Shown here one piece after another: positions 11,630 through 21,407 of a stretch of 64,000 nt of DNA (within the stretch, counting starts at the first letter, position 1; each line of letters begins with the position of its first letter). The notes below the pieces were generated by a model. That model did not search any database. It saw only the letters and a list, made by a program, of their open reading frames with translations, and was not told the origin of the DNA. The stretch is taken from positions 1,488,001-1,552,000 of the forward strand of contig CP051143.1 of the NCBI GenBank assembly GCA_001592805.2, given 5' to 3'. The position numbers and the translations under genes are program-made. The stretch is from Peltaster fructicola (taxonomy: Eukaryota > Ascomycota > Dothideomycetes).

Positions 11630-12857
11630 TCAAACCTTAATCCACTGTCCCTCTCGATGTTGCATGAAGGCATCCTGGCGACTCCCAGTTGCATCCATGA
11701 CTGTGCGTTCTTCATCACCAAGGGGTGGATCGCTGAGCCTCTCGACAACCTCCTGCGTCATGGTGGATTCCGGCGTAGCCTTGATGGATTCAGCTGTTGG
11801 TGCCTTCTCCCTAAAGTGGCTTGGCTGGTCTCCTTCGTAGACCAGTTCCAGCTTCTCGTCTGCTTCAAAGTCACCCTTCGGAGCGCTAAGCCATTCGCCA
11901 TCAGCCATGCGGGCTACTGTACAATGCCATGGGGTTGTGAATCCAGTTCTCGTATTCAGCAGGCTTATCGAGATCTTATTCCGTCCTGTCGACTGGTGAA
12001 TCGAGAGTCGTAGGTGATGAGGAAACGCTTGTTTGACCGCTGCGGCGAAAGCCTGCGAGCTATTAGTGATTGTACAGCATGACTCTGGCACGAAACTCAC
12101 ATAGCCTCGGATCAGCATCTGCTGCGCAAGGTACTTAACATTCCTCTTGTAGCCGTTACTCGTGAGCCCTTCGCCGGTCGGGAAGATGTGACGCAGGTCA
12201 GACTCCAAGAATCTTCGATATCCGCGATAGGTCATCTTGGTGTCTTCGTCGGTCGCAATCTCGTGCTCGATATTGATATCGTCCCGACCGTGCTCGTTGA
12301 GCAAGGAGCGTCTGAAGTTGGTTGCATTAGCGACATACGTGATCTCGTTGAGTTGCTCTGGTCCAGGAAACTTGACAAGATCTCGGATCCTGGAGAAATC
12401 GACGTTGTTGAAGCCCTTAGCGATGGCCATCTTACGCAGTGCTTCACCATACCGCCAGGTGTGTCGATCAGGAATGCTGAGCAGGTCTATGGTGTCAGTA
12501 ATGCAGCAAGAAACTCCATTTGTGCCGCGTACCATTGTACGTAAGTCCATCTGAGATAATGACAACCTTCGCACCGGGGGAGTAGATTTCCTTAATGCGT
12601 TCACACATCGTGTTCAGTCGTTCTAGCGCCAGCTCCTCCGCCTTGTCAGGCAATATACCAAGCACTTTGTACTCTTTGTTTGCGGACTTGAACGGAAATG
12701 CAGGCAGACACATATCAACGCGCTCGTCATTTTCGACGAAGCGATCGATGACGGCTAAGAACGTTGGTCTACCGGAATTGAGTTGCGCCTTGGTGTCATT
12801 GAACTTGTCGAGTGCATAGTCGAATATGATGTCTAGTATCTTCGTGGAGACGTCCAT
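11630..12857 (-). CDS. Isocyanide synthase (DIT1/PvcA family)
   Basis: Three exons (12857-12533, 12486-12101, 12052-11630; introns 12487-12532 of 46 bp and 12053-12100 of 48 bp) encode 377 residues. The family blocks are plain: FPFKSANK, KVLGILPDKAEELALERLN, SDGLTYNDLLSIPD (rebuilt across intron 1), YGEALRKM, FPGPEQLNEITYVANATNFRRSLL, a region around LIRGYAFAAAV...HHLRLSIH (rebuilt across intron 2) and TPWHCTVARM. These enzymes convert the alpha-amine of an amino acid into an isonitrile, using ribulose-5-phosphate as carbon donor in characterised bacterial members. Intron 2 is in frame without a stop, so retention would insert 16 residues. The gene stands alone as an ICS domain, divergent from an NRPS-like gene 1.2 kb away. 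The first ATG is 12857; the frame upstream has only TTG. A spore-wall dityrosine role (yeast DIT1) is the main alternative. Confidence 0.92.
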
Positions 12858-14063
12858 TGCACTCGCTTTCAAGGAATGCAGACGTGATATCGTGGAAGCA
12901 GATATCCAGGTGCCCTGTTTGTGGCTTGGCTAGTGTAAGGCAGTTTGAGCAGGTTATTGTATCGGCGCTTGGCCACTGATTTCGGAAGCCCTATTTATGC
13001 TATGCTGATGGTGATGGCAACTCAACGTAGGATCCTGACGCCAGCCTGTTTGCCAAGTGATTACATCTTCACCCTTGACCTCAAGAACTTCGCAGGATGT
13101 AGCGGATTCAAGATGGAAGCTTAGTGATGATGGCAGTGGCGGTCAACAGATGCAGGTCGCAGCCGGGTGTACTACCAGTTTCGTGCCTAACAGGCAAGGC
13201 TGCCAACTGGTGTGCAGCGTAGATGAGGACATTGTGGTGGTAAGACTCAAGTCCGAATAGCCGTGGTGCTGCTCGTTTAGGTAGCTCGCTGGGGATCAAG
13301 CTAGTAGATCCCTCTCTGTTTGACACTTCGTAGTCTTCGTGATAAATCCTCGTGATACGAGCTTGCTGGGCCGTGAAGCAGCATGTTTTGAGGTCGCGTC
13401 CAATTGTGAGATGAGGACAGTGATCATTGGGTGAGCTAGCCGAATGCATAAAAGCCACAAACTAGCGCCTCGGCATGGTCCGAGCGTAGCATTGAAACCT
13501 CAACTCAAAATGCTCACATCGTCGCCTTTGTCTACATATGGTAACTTCTCCTCCCACGCAGACTACATCACATGTACTATGCATGTAAGCCATGCACACA
13601 GATCCACTGATCAGCCTCTGCGCATCACAATTGGGGTCAGATCGCGGGTATAGGGTTGCATCTTGCGCTCTGTCGGCTGTAGACATGACGACTTGCACAG
13701 CAGCAAGTTCCGGGATGCTGCATCCACACCGGACATCCTTGCACTTGGAAGATGACGGATCTGACCATTCCTGCTTGTCGATCAGCTGAGATTGGTAGGC
13801 AGGATGCAGGGGATAGCAACCATGATAGACACATCGGTGCACTCAGCTTGTTCATGAGGAGCACGAGGTGATTAGAGCTCAAGAGGATGACTGAACTACT
13901 TGTCTTGGCAGTTGCTGAGGTCAGACACATGGTGGTCAGAAAATATCTGCTCAATATACGAGGCGGTCTGGCGAGATCTTCCGTTGCAGACAGCCTGTAA
14001 ATTGCCTCATCCCTGAGCCAGGTCTGATCATTCCTCGTGGTCGCTCCCTCTACCAATCCCACA
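12858..14063. promoter_or_regulatory. Shared divergent promoter of the isocyanide synthase and NRPS-like genes
   Basis: 1.2 kb without a convincing gene between two divergently transcribed biosynthetic genes, so it probably holds both promoters. I can see single weak candidates: a CCAAT at 13400-13404, an inverted one (ATTGG) at 13426-13430, and a TGATAA at 13340-13345. None exceeds chance. No clear consensus copper-regulator site (TTTGCTCA-like) was found by eye. Open frames such as 13637-14062 on the minus strand are not supported as genes. Confidence 0.5.
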
Positions 14064-17000
14064 ATGGCAATTGACCAAGAGCCATGCTATGGCAGACGAC
14101 TCATTCCACAGATACTCGATGAGTTGGCGGCGAGCCAGCCTGATCGTATAGTCTTCTCGATCGCCGCATTCAACGAGGACTCGCATGACTTCAGACGCAT
14201 ATCTGCTGGTGCATTCGTGAGGGCTGTCGACCATACAGCAAGATGGTTGCAGTCATTGGTCGGCCGATCAGCAACTATTCGCCCCTGTGGCTATATCGGA
14301 CCTCGTAGGTAGCATCCGGCCGCCGATACACGTACTCACATTATGCAGATGATCTTCGGCATGTACTCTTGACGTACGCTTGCGTCAAGGTCAACTGTGC
14401 GGTATGTATAGCAGACAAACACAGCATCACTAGCTCATGTCCACTGAAGGCCTTATTCTTGTCACCAAAGAACAACGTCGAAGGTGCGCTGGCTGTGTTA
14501 GACGCCACTGACTGTCACATATGGATCACGCCTGCTGAGCAAAAGTACTCGCCTCTGGTGGAAGAGTTTCTACAGCAACGATCTATGAAGGTGCTAGAGC
14601 TTCCCACACTAGACGATCTTCTCGCAGCCGAAGCAACGGAGCCCTTTCTATTCGACAAGACGTTCGACGATGCTGTCAACGAGCCCTTCTGTATACTGCA
14701 CACGTCCGGCACAACGGGTCTGCCAAAGCCTATATCATGGACACACGGTCTAATCGGAACGATGGATGCTGTACGACTGCTTCCGCCTACTGAAGGTGAC
14801 GATGGCCTAGCACCTTGGACCTCGATATGGCAGCCAGGCGACACGATCTATTCATCATTCCCGATGAGTCATGTGAGTTGTACTGCCACTCATCATGTCA
14901 CATCCACTGATAGTTCTTCGTCCCCAGGGCGCTGGCATCATCATGGACATACTCATGCCAGCACTCTACGATCTTCATTGTGTTCTTGGACCTGCCTCCG
15001 TTCTGCCAAACATGAACTTAATCGAGTCACTTGCTGAGCATGGGAACATTGACATTTGGAGCATGGTACCATCGCTCGTTGATGAGCTCGGTGAGACACC
15101 TGATGTGCTTGCAAAGTTCACAGCATCAAAGTTCATCTGCGCTTCTGGTGGTATGTGCATCGATAGATCAGTGGTCTTCTGCTGACATATTTCCAGGCCC
15201 TGTAAGCCCAATAATAGCATCAAAGGTCAACGATGTGATCAGAGTTCTGAACCTCACAGGCACAACTGAAGGCCTCTTTATTGGCAATCTCATCGTCGAA
15301 CGAGAGGACTGGTTATGGTTCGCATTTCATCCATGGTCTGGCTTCGAGTTCAAAGAGCTGGAAGCAGGATCATTCGAGCACTGGGTCCACCGAAATCAGC
15401 ATTGGGAGCTCTTCCAAGGAGTGTTCCACACGTTCCGTAATGAGCAGTCCGTCAATCTCAAGGATCTATACATCAGGCATCCTTCCAAACCAAATCTCTG
15501 GGCGTTCAAGGGACGGAGTGACGACGTAGTCGTGCTTTCGAATGGCTACAAGGTCTCACCTCTGGACACTGAAGCATATGTCACCACACATCCAGCGGTA
15601 GATGGTTGCCTAGTTGTAAGTTTGATGTCCCAGTTCTGAGCTCTTACTGACAATCTTGGCTAAGATTGGTACCGGCAAGCCCCAAGCTGGACTGTTGGTC
15701 GAGCTTAAGGACCCTTCGGCTAGGAACAATGAGCTCTTCGACAGCATCTGGGCCACTGTGCAAAAAGCCGGCGAACTATCCTTGATCAAATACCGCATTG
15801 CCAGGGACTACATCACCTTTGCTGATCCTGACAAGCCATTCATTCGAACAGACAAGCGCACAATCAAGCGAAGAGCCACTCTTGCACTTTACGCCGAATA
15901 CATCGATCGCTTTTATGATTCGCGGAACGAGATGTCAAGCAATGTCATAATCGACACCACATCGCTCGAGACGATCATGGACTCTCTTCGCCAATTCCTC
16001 GCAACAATGCTACCGCCCATCAACGATGCATCTCCCGATACAGACATGTTTATGCTTGGCCTGGACTCTCTCAATGTGTTAAAGGTCATAAACAATATCA
16101 AAGCGACCATGGATCTCTCGAACAAGCTTGCTCCACGCCATCTATACGCCAATCCTACCCTCGCCAAGTTCTCTGCCCTGCTTATAAAGCTGGCCAGCGA
16201 GGCACAAAGACCAGTCAGAAAGATCGCAAAGGATCAGAGTGGGAGAAATCATGATAGGCTGCGGACCATGATGGAGAGACACAAGCAGCGGCAGTCGTTC
16301 AAGCTCAATCCGATGGATCAGGTCAACCCGAATCACTACATGGGCCTGAACTTTTACTTTCCTCTGCGAAGCGGCATCACCTTCGAAGCCGCCTTCTCGA
16401 CATTGCAACAGGGATTGCAACGCACATTCGACCTGCTCCCAGCACTCGACGGTAAGATGATGCACTGTTCTGAGCAAGAGCTTGGTTACAAGAAGGGTGA
16501 TTGCCAGGTGAACATTCCGCCAATGCCACAGGTGTTCAGCAAGCCTGTTGTGCCTCGTCAATTGACATTCAAGGACCAGTCTGATCATCTTCCATCATTC
16601 GAGCAGCTACAACAAGCCGGGTTCATCACTTCCATGGCAAGGGACCAGGTACTATTGCCCGACAATACATTCCCGGACTATCCTGCTGATATTCTGGTCG
16701 CACAAGCCAATTTCGTTGATGGAGGTTGTATCCTTTCCACCAACTTCCACCACAGTTGTCTTGACGGTGTGGGTGTAATGGTTGCTATGAAGGTCTGGGC
16801 AGAAAGCTGCAGATTCGTCGATGGTGATAGCTCAGCTACATGCGAATGGCTGGACCCGGAGAGCTTCAATCACAGCCTGCCACAGATCCTTTATGAACAA
16901 GAAGGCTATGCTAAGCCAGTCGAGAGAATTGACCCTGGCACATGGGGTTTCATCTCATTCTTGCCGCCCGAGGGCGATATCAATCGCTCTCCTAACGATG

Positions 17001-17824
17001 CCTTCGTCACGAACGGGACTTATGCTAACGCACTGCCACCTAAGCCATCCTTTCCCGAACAGCTGCTCTGGCCGCCACCAGAAGATCCAGCAGGTCGATG
17101 CCTCAAGACAACGATGTTCCTCGTCTCGGCGGAGAATTGGCAGACACTCGAGCGAGAAGTTCTGGCACACTCAGACACCAAGGGCACCATTACCTCGAGT
17201 GACATTATACAAGCTTTCTTCTGGCGTGCAGCGATTCGAGCACGATACAGAGTTGCTACAGAGCTGCAAGGAAAAACCTTTGCTCCGAGCGAGCAAGCAA
17301 TCCTCGAGCTGCCTATAGACGGTCGCCCATACTTCTCAGCCCTTCTACCATCGACATACATGGGGAGTATGCTCATCATGAACCGACCGCACATGTCTGT
17401 TGCAGAGCTGTGTTCGCCGAGCACTAGTATTGGACAAATTGCACGAGTCCTTCGCGAGGCAGCGGCTCGTATCACACCATCACTCGTACACGATTGCTAT
17501 ACACTTCTGCAATCTTTACCTAGCTATGACCGATTCACTCTGGCAGACATGGGTCTGGACTCGATGCATGCCATGATATCCAATCTCATGCTCTTTCAAC
17601 CAAGCGAGATATCCTTTGGCGATGGCATGTTCGCCGATGGTGGCTCTCCAGAGGCTTTGCGACCTCAGATTGAGCGTGGAAATAGACGATTCCGATTTCT
17701 TGTGATCTATCCGTTGAGGAAAGACGGTGGAGTTGAGCTTGTGCTGGGCACTTTACCGGACGAGCTGGAGATGCTGAAGAAGGACGATGAGTTCACGAAG
17801 TATGCAACGCTTCTAGACAGCTAG
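14064..17824 (+). CDS. NRPS-like enzyme: adenylation - thiolation - HxxxD acyltransferase
   Basis: Six exons (14064-14304, 14349-14401, 14450-14872, 14928-15150, 15197-15615, 15665-17824; introns 44-55 bp) encode 1172 residues. Residues about 1-540 are an ANL adenylation domain with the core HTSGTTGLPKPISW (about 182) and FPMSHGAGIIMDIL. A thiolation domain follows, with LGLDSLN around Ser588 as the phosphopantetheine site. From about 650 to the end is a transferase-family (BAHD/trichothecene-acetyltransferase-like) domain with HHSCLDG (His816/Asp820) and a late SFGDGMFADGG block in the DFGWG position. There is no reductase, condensation or thioesterase domain. It should activate a carboxylic acid, tether it and transfer it to an amine or alcohol. 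Intron 2 (48 bp) is in frame, so the frame reads through it. The same A-T-acyltransferase order follows the ICS domain in fused fungal CrmA-type proteins as I recall them. Confidence 0.9.
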
Positions 17825-18184
17825 TGCAACATCATTACAGAGCTTGTCATCAACCATTCTATCTCACAGTAGAGACAATCCACAACCAGCCGCTAGGTAT
17901 GCAGGGTGAGATTGTGGCTTGAGTATATTTGAGCAAGTTTGAGACTCTCGTTGGACCTCATCCGACACATTCCACAACAAAGCAGACTTGATAGGTCGTC
18001 GATAAGTGCTCGACATGGGATGCCTCACGCGAATAGTCACCGACTCACGGTGGCACTCAGGAGCGAGGTCATACGTGAGATTGTTTCCTACCTGGAGTGG
18101 AAGGTATACTGAGCACATATTTCCATGCGCAGCCTCTGTCTTCCTGGAGATTACTCTTCTCACTATTGTCCTTCCACAAGAACC
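17825..18184. promoter_or_regulatory. Promoter region of the siderophore-type transporter
   Basis: 360 bp between two co-directional genes. At 17930-17937 there is TGAGCAAG, one base off the yeast Mac1 copper-response core (TGAGCAAA read on this strand). A single near-match in this length is weak evidence. No gene is visible. Confidence 0.3.
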
Positions 18185-19924
18185 ATGTCGACGCTCGATA
18201 TTGCTGATGTTCCAACAACCAAGGAGCCTATCGCCTCCGGCGGCATTGAAGTTCAGGCACAAGACAGCAGTGACGCAGCTTCCATCAACACACCTGCCCA
18301 AGCTGGAGTACAAGACATTGAAGCTGTCACCACTGTATGGTCAACCAAGGCATTGGTCTTCGCTTACGTCCTGATATGGATAACATATTTTGTGGAGGGT
18401 ATGCTTTCTGGCACGAATGCAGCTCTGGCCCCGTTTGTCACTTCGACCTACGCTGATCATGCACTCACCCCTACAGTCAGCATTCTCAGCGCTATCATCG
18501 GCGGTGTAACCAACTTCACCATTGCTAAGATGCTCGATGTTTGGGGACGACCACAAGGCTTCGCTGTTTGTGTGATCATCGCAACGATTGGGCTGGTCAT
18601 GATGGCAAAGACGCAGAGCGTTGAGATGTATGCAGCAGCGCAGGTCTTCTATGCTGTGGGCAACAATGGACTTCAATACACTCTCAGCGTCTTCGTTGCT
18701 GACACATCCTCTCTACACAATCGAGGGCTGATGCAGGCATTCGCCTACTCGCCAAACATGATCACCTGCTGGCTAGCTGGTCCCATCTCCACAGCGTTTC
18801 TAGACGACAATGGACCCGGGTGGCACTGGGCTTTCGGCATGTTCGCCTTCCTTGTCCCTGCTGTCACGCTGCCACTCTTCGGACTCATCATCTTCCACCA
18901 CAATAAAGCAAAGAGACAGCTGGCCCTCCCGACTCAACAAGGCTCACGAACAGTTCTCCAGTCAGCGCTGCATTACTTCCATGAGTTCGACGCAGTCGGC
19001 TCCTTTACTCTCTGGAGGTGTGGCACTGTTCCTACTGCCTTTCAATCTCTACACCATCCAAGCAACAGGCTGGTCATCACCACTCATCATCTGTCTTTTG
19101 GTGTTTGGCGTCGTACTACTGATCGCTTTCGTCATATGGGAGCGCTTTTCGCCCGAATCACCTTCATACCATACGCTCTGCTCAAGAATAGAACGATTCT
19201 TGGCGCTTGCTTTCTCTCAGCTACGCTGTTCTTCAGCTACTTCGTCTGGAACAGTTACTTCAGCTCGTTCTTGCTCGTTGTGAACGACCTCAGCGTCACC
19301 AATGCCAGCTATGTGGTGCAGATATACACGGTTGGTTCCGTCTTGGCCTCGATAGCAGTTGGCATACTTATTCACTATACTGGACGCTTCAAGCCTGTCA
19401 CACTGTACTTTGCTGTACCGCTCAGCATTCTCGGTACTGGCCTCATGATATACTTCCGCACACCAGATGGCTACATTGGTTACATCGTCATGTGTCAGAT
19501 TTTTATTGCCTTCGCTGCCGGCACTATAATTATCTGTGACGAGATCGCGATCTTGGCATGCGTACAACATCAGCATATCGCTGCTGTACTTGCAGCACTG
19601 GGACTATTCGGCAACGTAGGAGGAGCTATCGGACTGACAGTCGCTGCCGCGATCTGGCAAGGTGTGTTCCCGCAGAGACTACTTCAGTACCTACCAGATG
19701 ATGCTCTGGACAACTTCTTACTCATCTACGGAGATCTGTCGACACAGTTGTCGTATGAAGTCGGCAGTCCAACACGTATTGCTATCCAGCAAGCGTATGG
19801 TGATGCTCAGACCGATATGCTTATAGCAGCCACTGCTGTTTGGGCGTTCGGGCTAGTAGCTGTACTGCTATGGAGAGATATCAAAGTCACTGGTGTCAAG
19901 CAGGTCAAAGGTCATGTAGTGTAA
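18185..19924 (+). CDS. MFS transporter, siderophore-iron (SIT/ARN) type, with two compensating frameshifts
   Basis: The ORF from ATG 18185 encodes about 579 residues with the SIT hallmarks: a variable N-terminus, ALVFAYVLIWITYFVEGM as first helix, GGVTNFTIAKMLDVWGRPQGF, and NGLQYTLSVFVADTSSLHNRGL. Between about 19000 and 19150 the main frame reads a non-membrane sequence, while the adjacent frame reads two perfect helices (SGGVALFLLPFNLYTIQA... and CLLVFGVVLLIAFVIWERF). One extra base near 19001 and one missing T near 19147 (in CGCTTTTCGCC) would restore the family sequence. Either the assembly has two small errors or about 50 residues are truly altered. The family imports or exports metal chelates at the plasma membrane; next to an isocyanide synthase, handling an isonitrile-metal chelate is a reasonable inference. 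Confidence 0.85.
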   Translation: MSTLDIADVPTTKEPIASGGIEVQAQDSSDAASINTPAQAGVQDIEAVTTVWSTKALVFAYVLIWITYFVEGMLSGTNAALAPFVTSTYADHALTPTVSILSAIIGGVTNFTIAKMLDVWGRPQGFAVCVIIATIGLVMMAKTQSVEMYAAAQVFYAVGNNGLQYTLSVFVADTSSLHNRGLMQAFAYSPNMITCWLAGPISTAFLDDNGPGWHWAFGMFAFLVPAVTLPLFGLIIFHHNKAKRQLALPTQQGSRTVLQSALHYFHEFDAVGSFTLWRCGTVPTAFQSLHHPSNRLVITTHHLSFGVWRRTTDRFRHMGALFARITFIPYALLKNRTILGACFLSATLFFSYFVWNSYFSSFLLVVNDLSVTNASYVVQIYTVGSVLASIAVGILIHYTGRFKPVTLYFAVPLSILGTGLMIYFRTPDGYIGYIVMCQIFIAFAAGTIIICDEIAILACVQHQHIAAVLAALGLFGNVGGAIGLTVAAAIWQGVFPQRLLQYLPDDALDNFLLIYGDLSTQLSYEVGSPTRIAIQQAYGDAQTDMLIAATAVWAFGLVAVLLWRDIKVTGVKQVKGHVV

Positions 19925-20143
19925 CTACTTGCACATGGAGTGGCAGATCACGATTTCCAGCAGGATGTTTGCAACAAAGAGCATTCATGTACTATCATGG
20001 ACGGTGCAGATACCGACCCAGACAGTGTGATGAATAGCTTGTACTCGGACCAGGACATCTGATCCATTGTCTTTATAGGTATGACATGCACATATGGACA
20101 TGGAGCGATTCCTAGATATGCATCAAACTGCTGTGTCTTGTCC

Positions 20144-21226
20144 TCAATCTTGAAACAGCATCCCTGCAGCGTATTCAACATTACCTCCAGTGACGTTGAG
20201 CGCCTGAATAGCTTGCTGCTGCGAGAAGCCAAGATCTTGTAAGGTCTTCACACTCTCCGCAGGAAATGGGTGAGACGGCTGTGGTAGTTGAGCTGCACCA
20301 TATGGTCTGATGGGCAGCTGTTGTGCGGGTTGCGCTGGCAAGGTCGTACGCAGAATGCTTCCCATGTTCTTTGCCCACTCCCAAGGACGATCGAGATCAC
20401 CGGGCAAGGCATTGAAGTACTCCCAGCCCATGACACCGCCAAACGCAGGATATCGGGCTCGTAGCGTCCGCAACACATGTTGCAATGTAATCCAAGGTAC
20501 GAAGCCAGCTCCGTTGCCAGGATTCGTGATCAGGCCCATCACAACCTTCTCAGCCTTCCATCCCAGGCCCATGAAGGCATCGTACCAGGCCGTGGTGCTG
20601 GCATCTCCCCAGCCACAGTAGAACTGTGTATTGTACCAAGCGATCTCGTGGCCGCGAAGTGTCTCTAGCATGCGGTAGTCAAAGGCTGGTCCAGACAGAT
20701 GAGGAGATCCTGGAAGCAGTGCTGTGGCGACTGGTGCAAGCGTGATAATGAATGATGGTCCGAAATCTGCTCGTAGGCGATCGATCAGACGTATTGTATC
20801 AGGGAGTGTAGTCTCTTCTTCAATGTCGAGGTCAAGCCCATCCAGGTTCCGCTTCTTGATAAGATCGTGTAAAGGTCTGTAGTATGTCTCGAAGCGTGCG
20901 AGGTCATGGCCACCAAGCCTTCCATATGAGCCTTTCGCAGCGCCACCCAACATTCCCAGCACCTTCACTCCTGCAGCCTGCACCCATGCTACCTCGGACC
21001 ACAATGTCTGATTGCGCTCACAGTCGGGAGGATCATCATTCAGCGTGAGTCCATTAGGATCATCGTTGATGTGTATAGCTGCAACTATGATGTGAGTGAC
21101 ACCGGTCCCGTTTGCGATGAGTGGCAAGAGGCTGACGGGTTCTTTGTTGTCTGGTCTATGATGAGTCTGATGATAGACAATGACTCGTGGTCCCTCGTTT
21201 AGCGGAAGGAGGGACTGCTGAGACAT
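20144..21226 (-). CDS. Intracellular GH18 glycosidase-like protein with C-terminal UBA domain
   Basis: Single exon, 360 residues, no signal peptide. The GH18 barrel runs from PRVIVYHQTHH to about residue 290, with LDGLDLDIEEE containing the DxxDxDxE motif (Asp129, Asp132, Asp134, Glu136 as acid/base), and YNTQFYCGWGD and GGVMGWEYFNA as later barrel strands. After a Pro/Gln-rich linker, residues about 318-360 (ESVKTLQDLGF...ALNVTGGNVEYAAGMLF) form a UBA domain: the LGF loop and the GGNVE turn are typical. GH18 enzymes cleave chitin or the chitobiose core of N-glycans; a cytosolic GH18 coupled to ubiquitin binding suggests action on glycans of proteins retro-translocated for degradation, which is inference. 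It is convergent with the SIT gene and not obviously part of that cluster. Confidence 0.85.
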   Translation of the reverse strand: MSQQSLLPLNEGPRVIVYHQTHHRPDNKEPVSLLPLIANGTGVTHIIVAAIHINDDPNGLTLNDDPPDCERNQTLWSEVAWVQAAGVKVLGMLGGAAKGSYGRLGGHDLARFETYYRPLHDLIKKRNLDGLDLDIEEETTLPDTIRLIDRLRADFGPSFIITLAPVATALLPGSPHLSGPAFDYRMLETLRGHEIAWYNTQFYCGWGDASTTAWYDAFMGLGWKAEKVVMGLITNPGNGAGFVPWITLQHVLRTLRARYPAFGGVMGWEYFNALPGDLDRPWEWAKNMGSILRTTLPAQPAQQLPIRPYGAAQLPQPSHPFPAESVKTLQDLGFSQQQAIQALNVTGGNVEYAAGMLFQD

Positions 21227-21407
21227 GAGTGCAGGATACTAGTGGCAATGCTGGTGAGCTGACATTGAGGTGTATGGATGTCAATGAAGCTAGAGTTGGC
21301 TACGGCTTGGCGAAGAGGTGCTCATGGACAGACGAACGTCAACATCGTGACCTGATGGCCTGTAGATCATACAATAGTCATAGTCACATCAATCGTACAT
21401 CATATAC

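Noticed and set aside
13637-14062. Minus-strand ORF between the ICS and NRPS-like genes
   Set aside because: Mixed composition, no motif, and it overlaps the expected promoter.
17540-17570. A second thiolation-like motif (MGLDSM) in the NRPS-like protein
   Set aside because: It lies inside the acyltransferase domain just before its SFGDG block and lacks the surrounding helices of a carrier domain; probably chance.
18810-19283. A separate plus-strand gene overlapping the SIT transporter
   Set aside because: Only its middle is protein-like, and that part is the missing two helices of the SIT protein read in the shifted frame; the flanks are nonsense.
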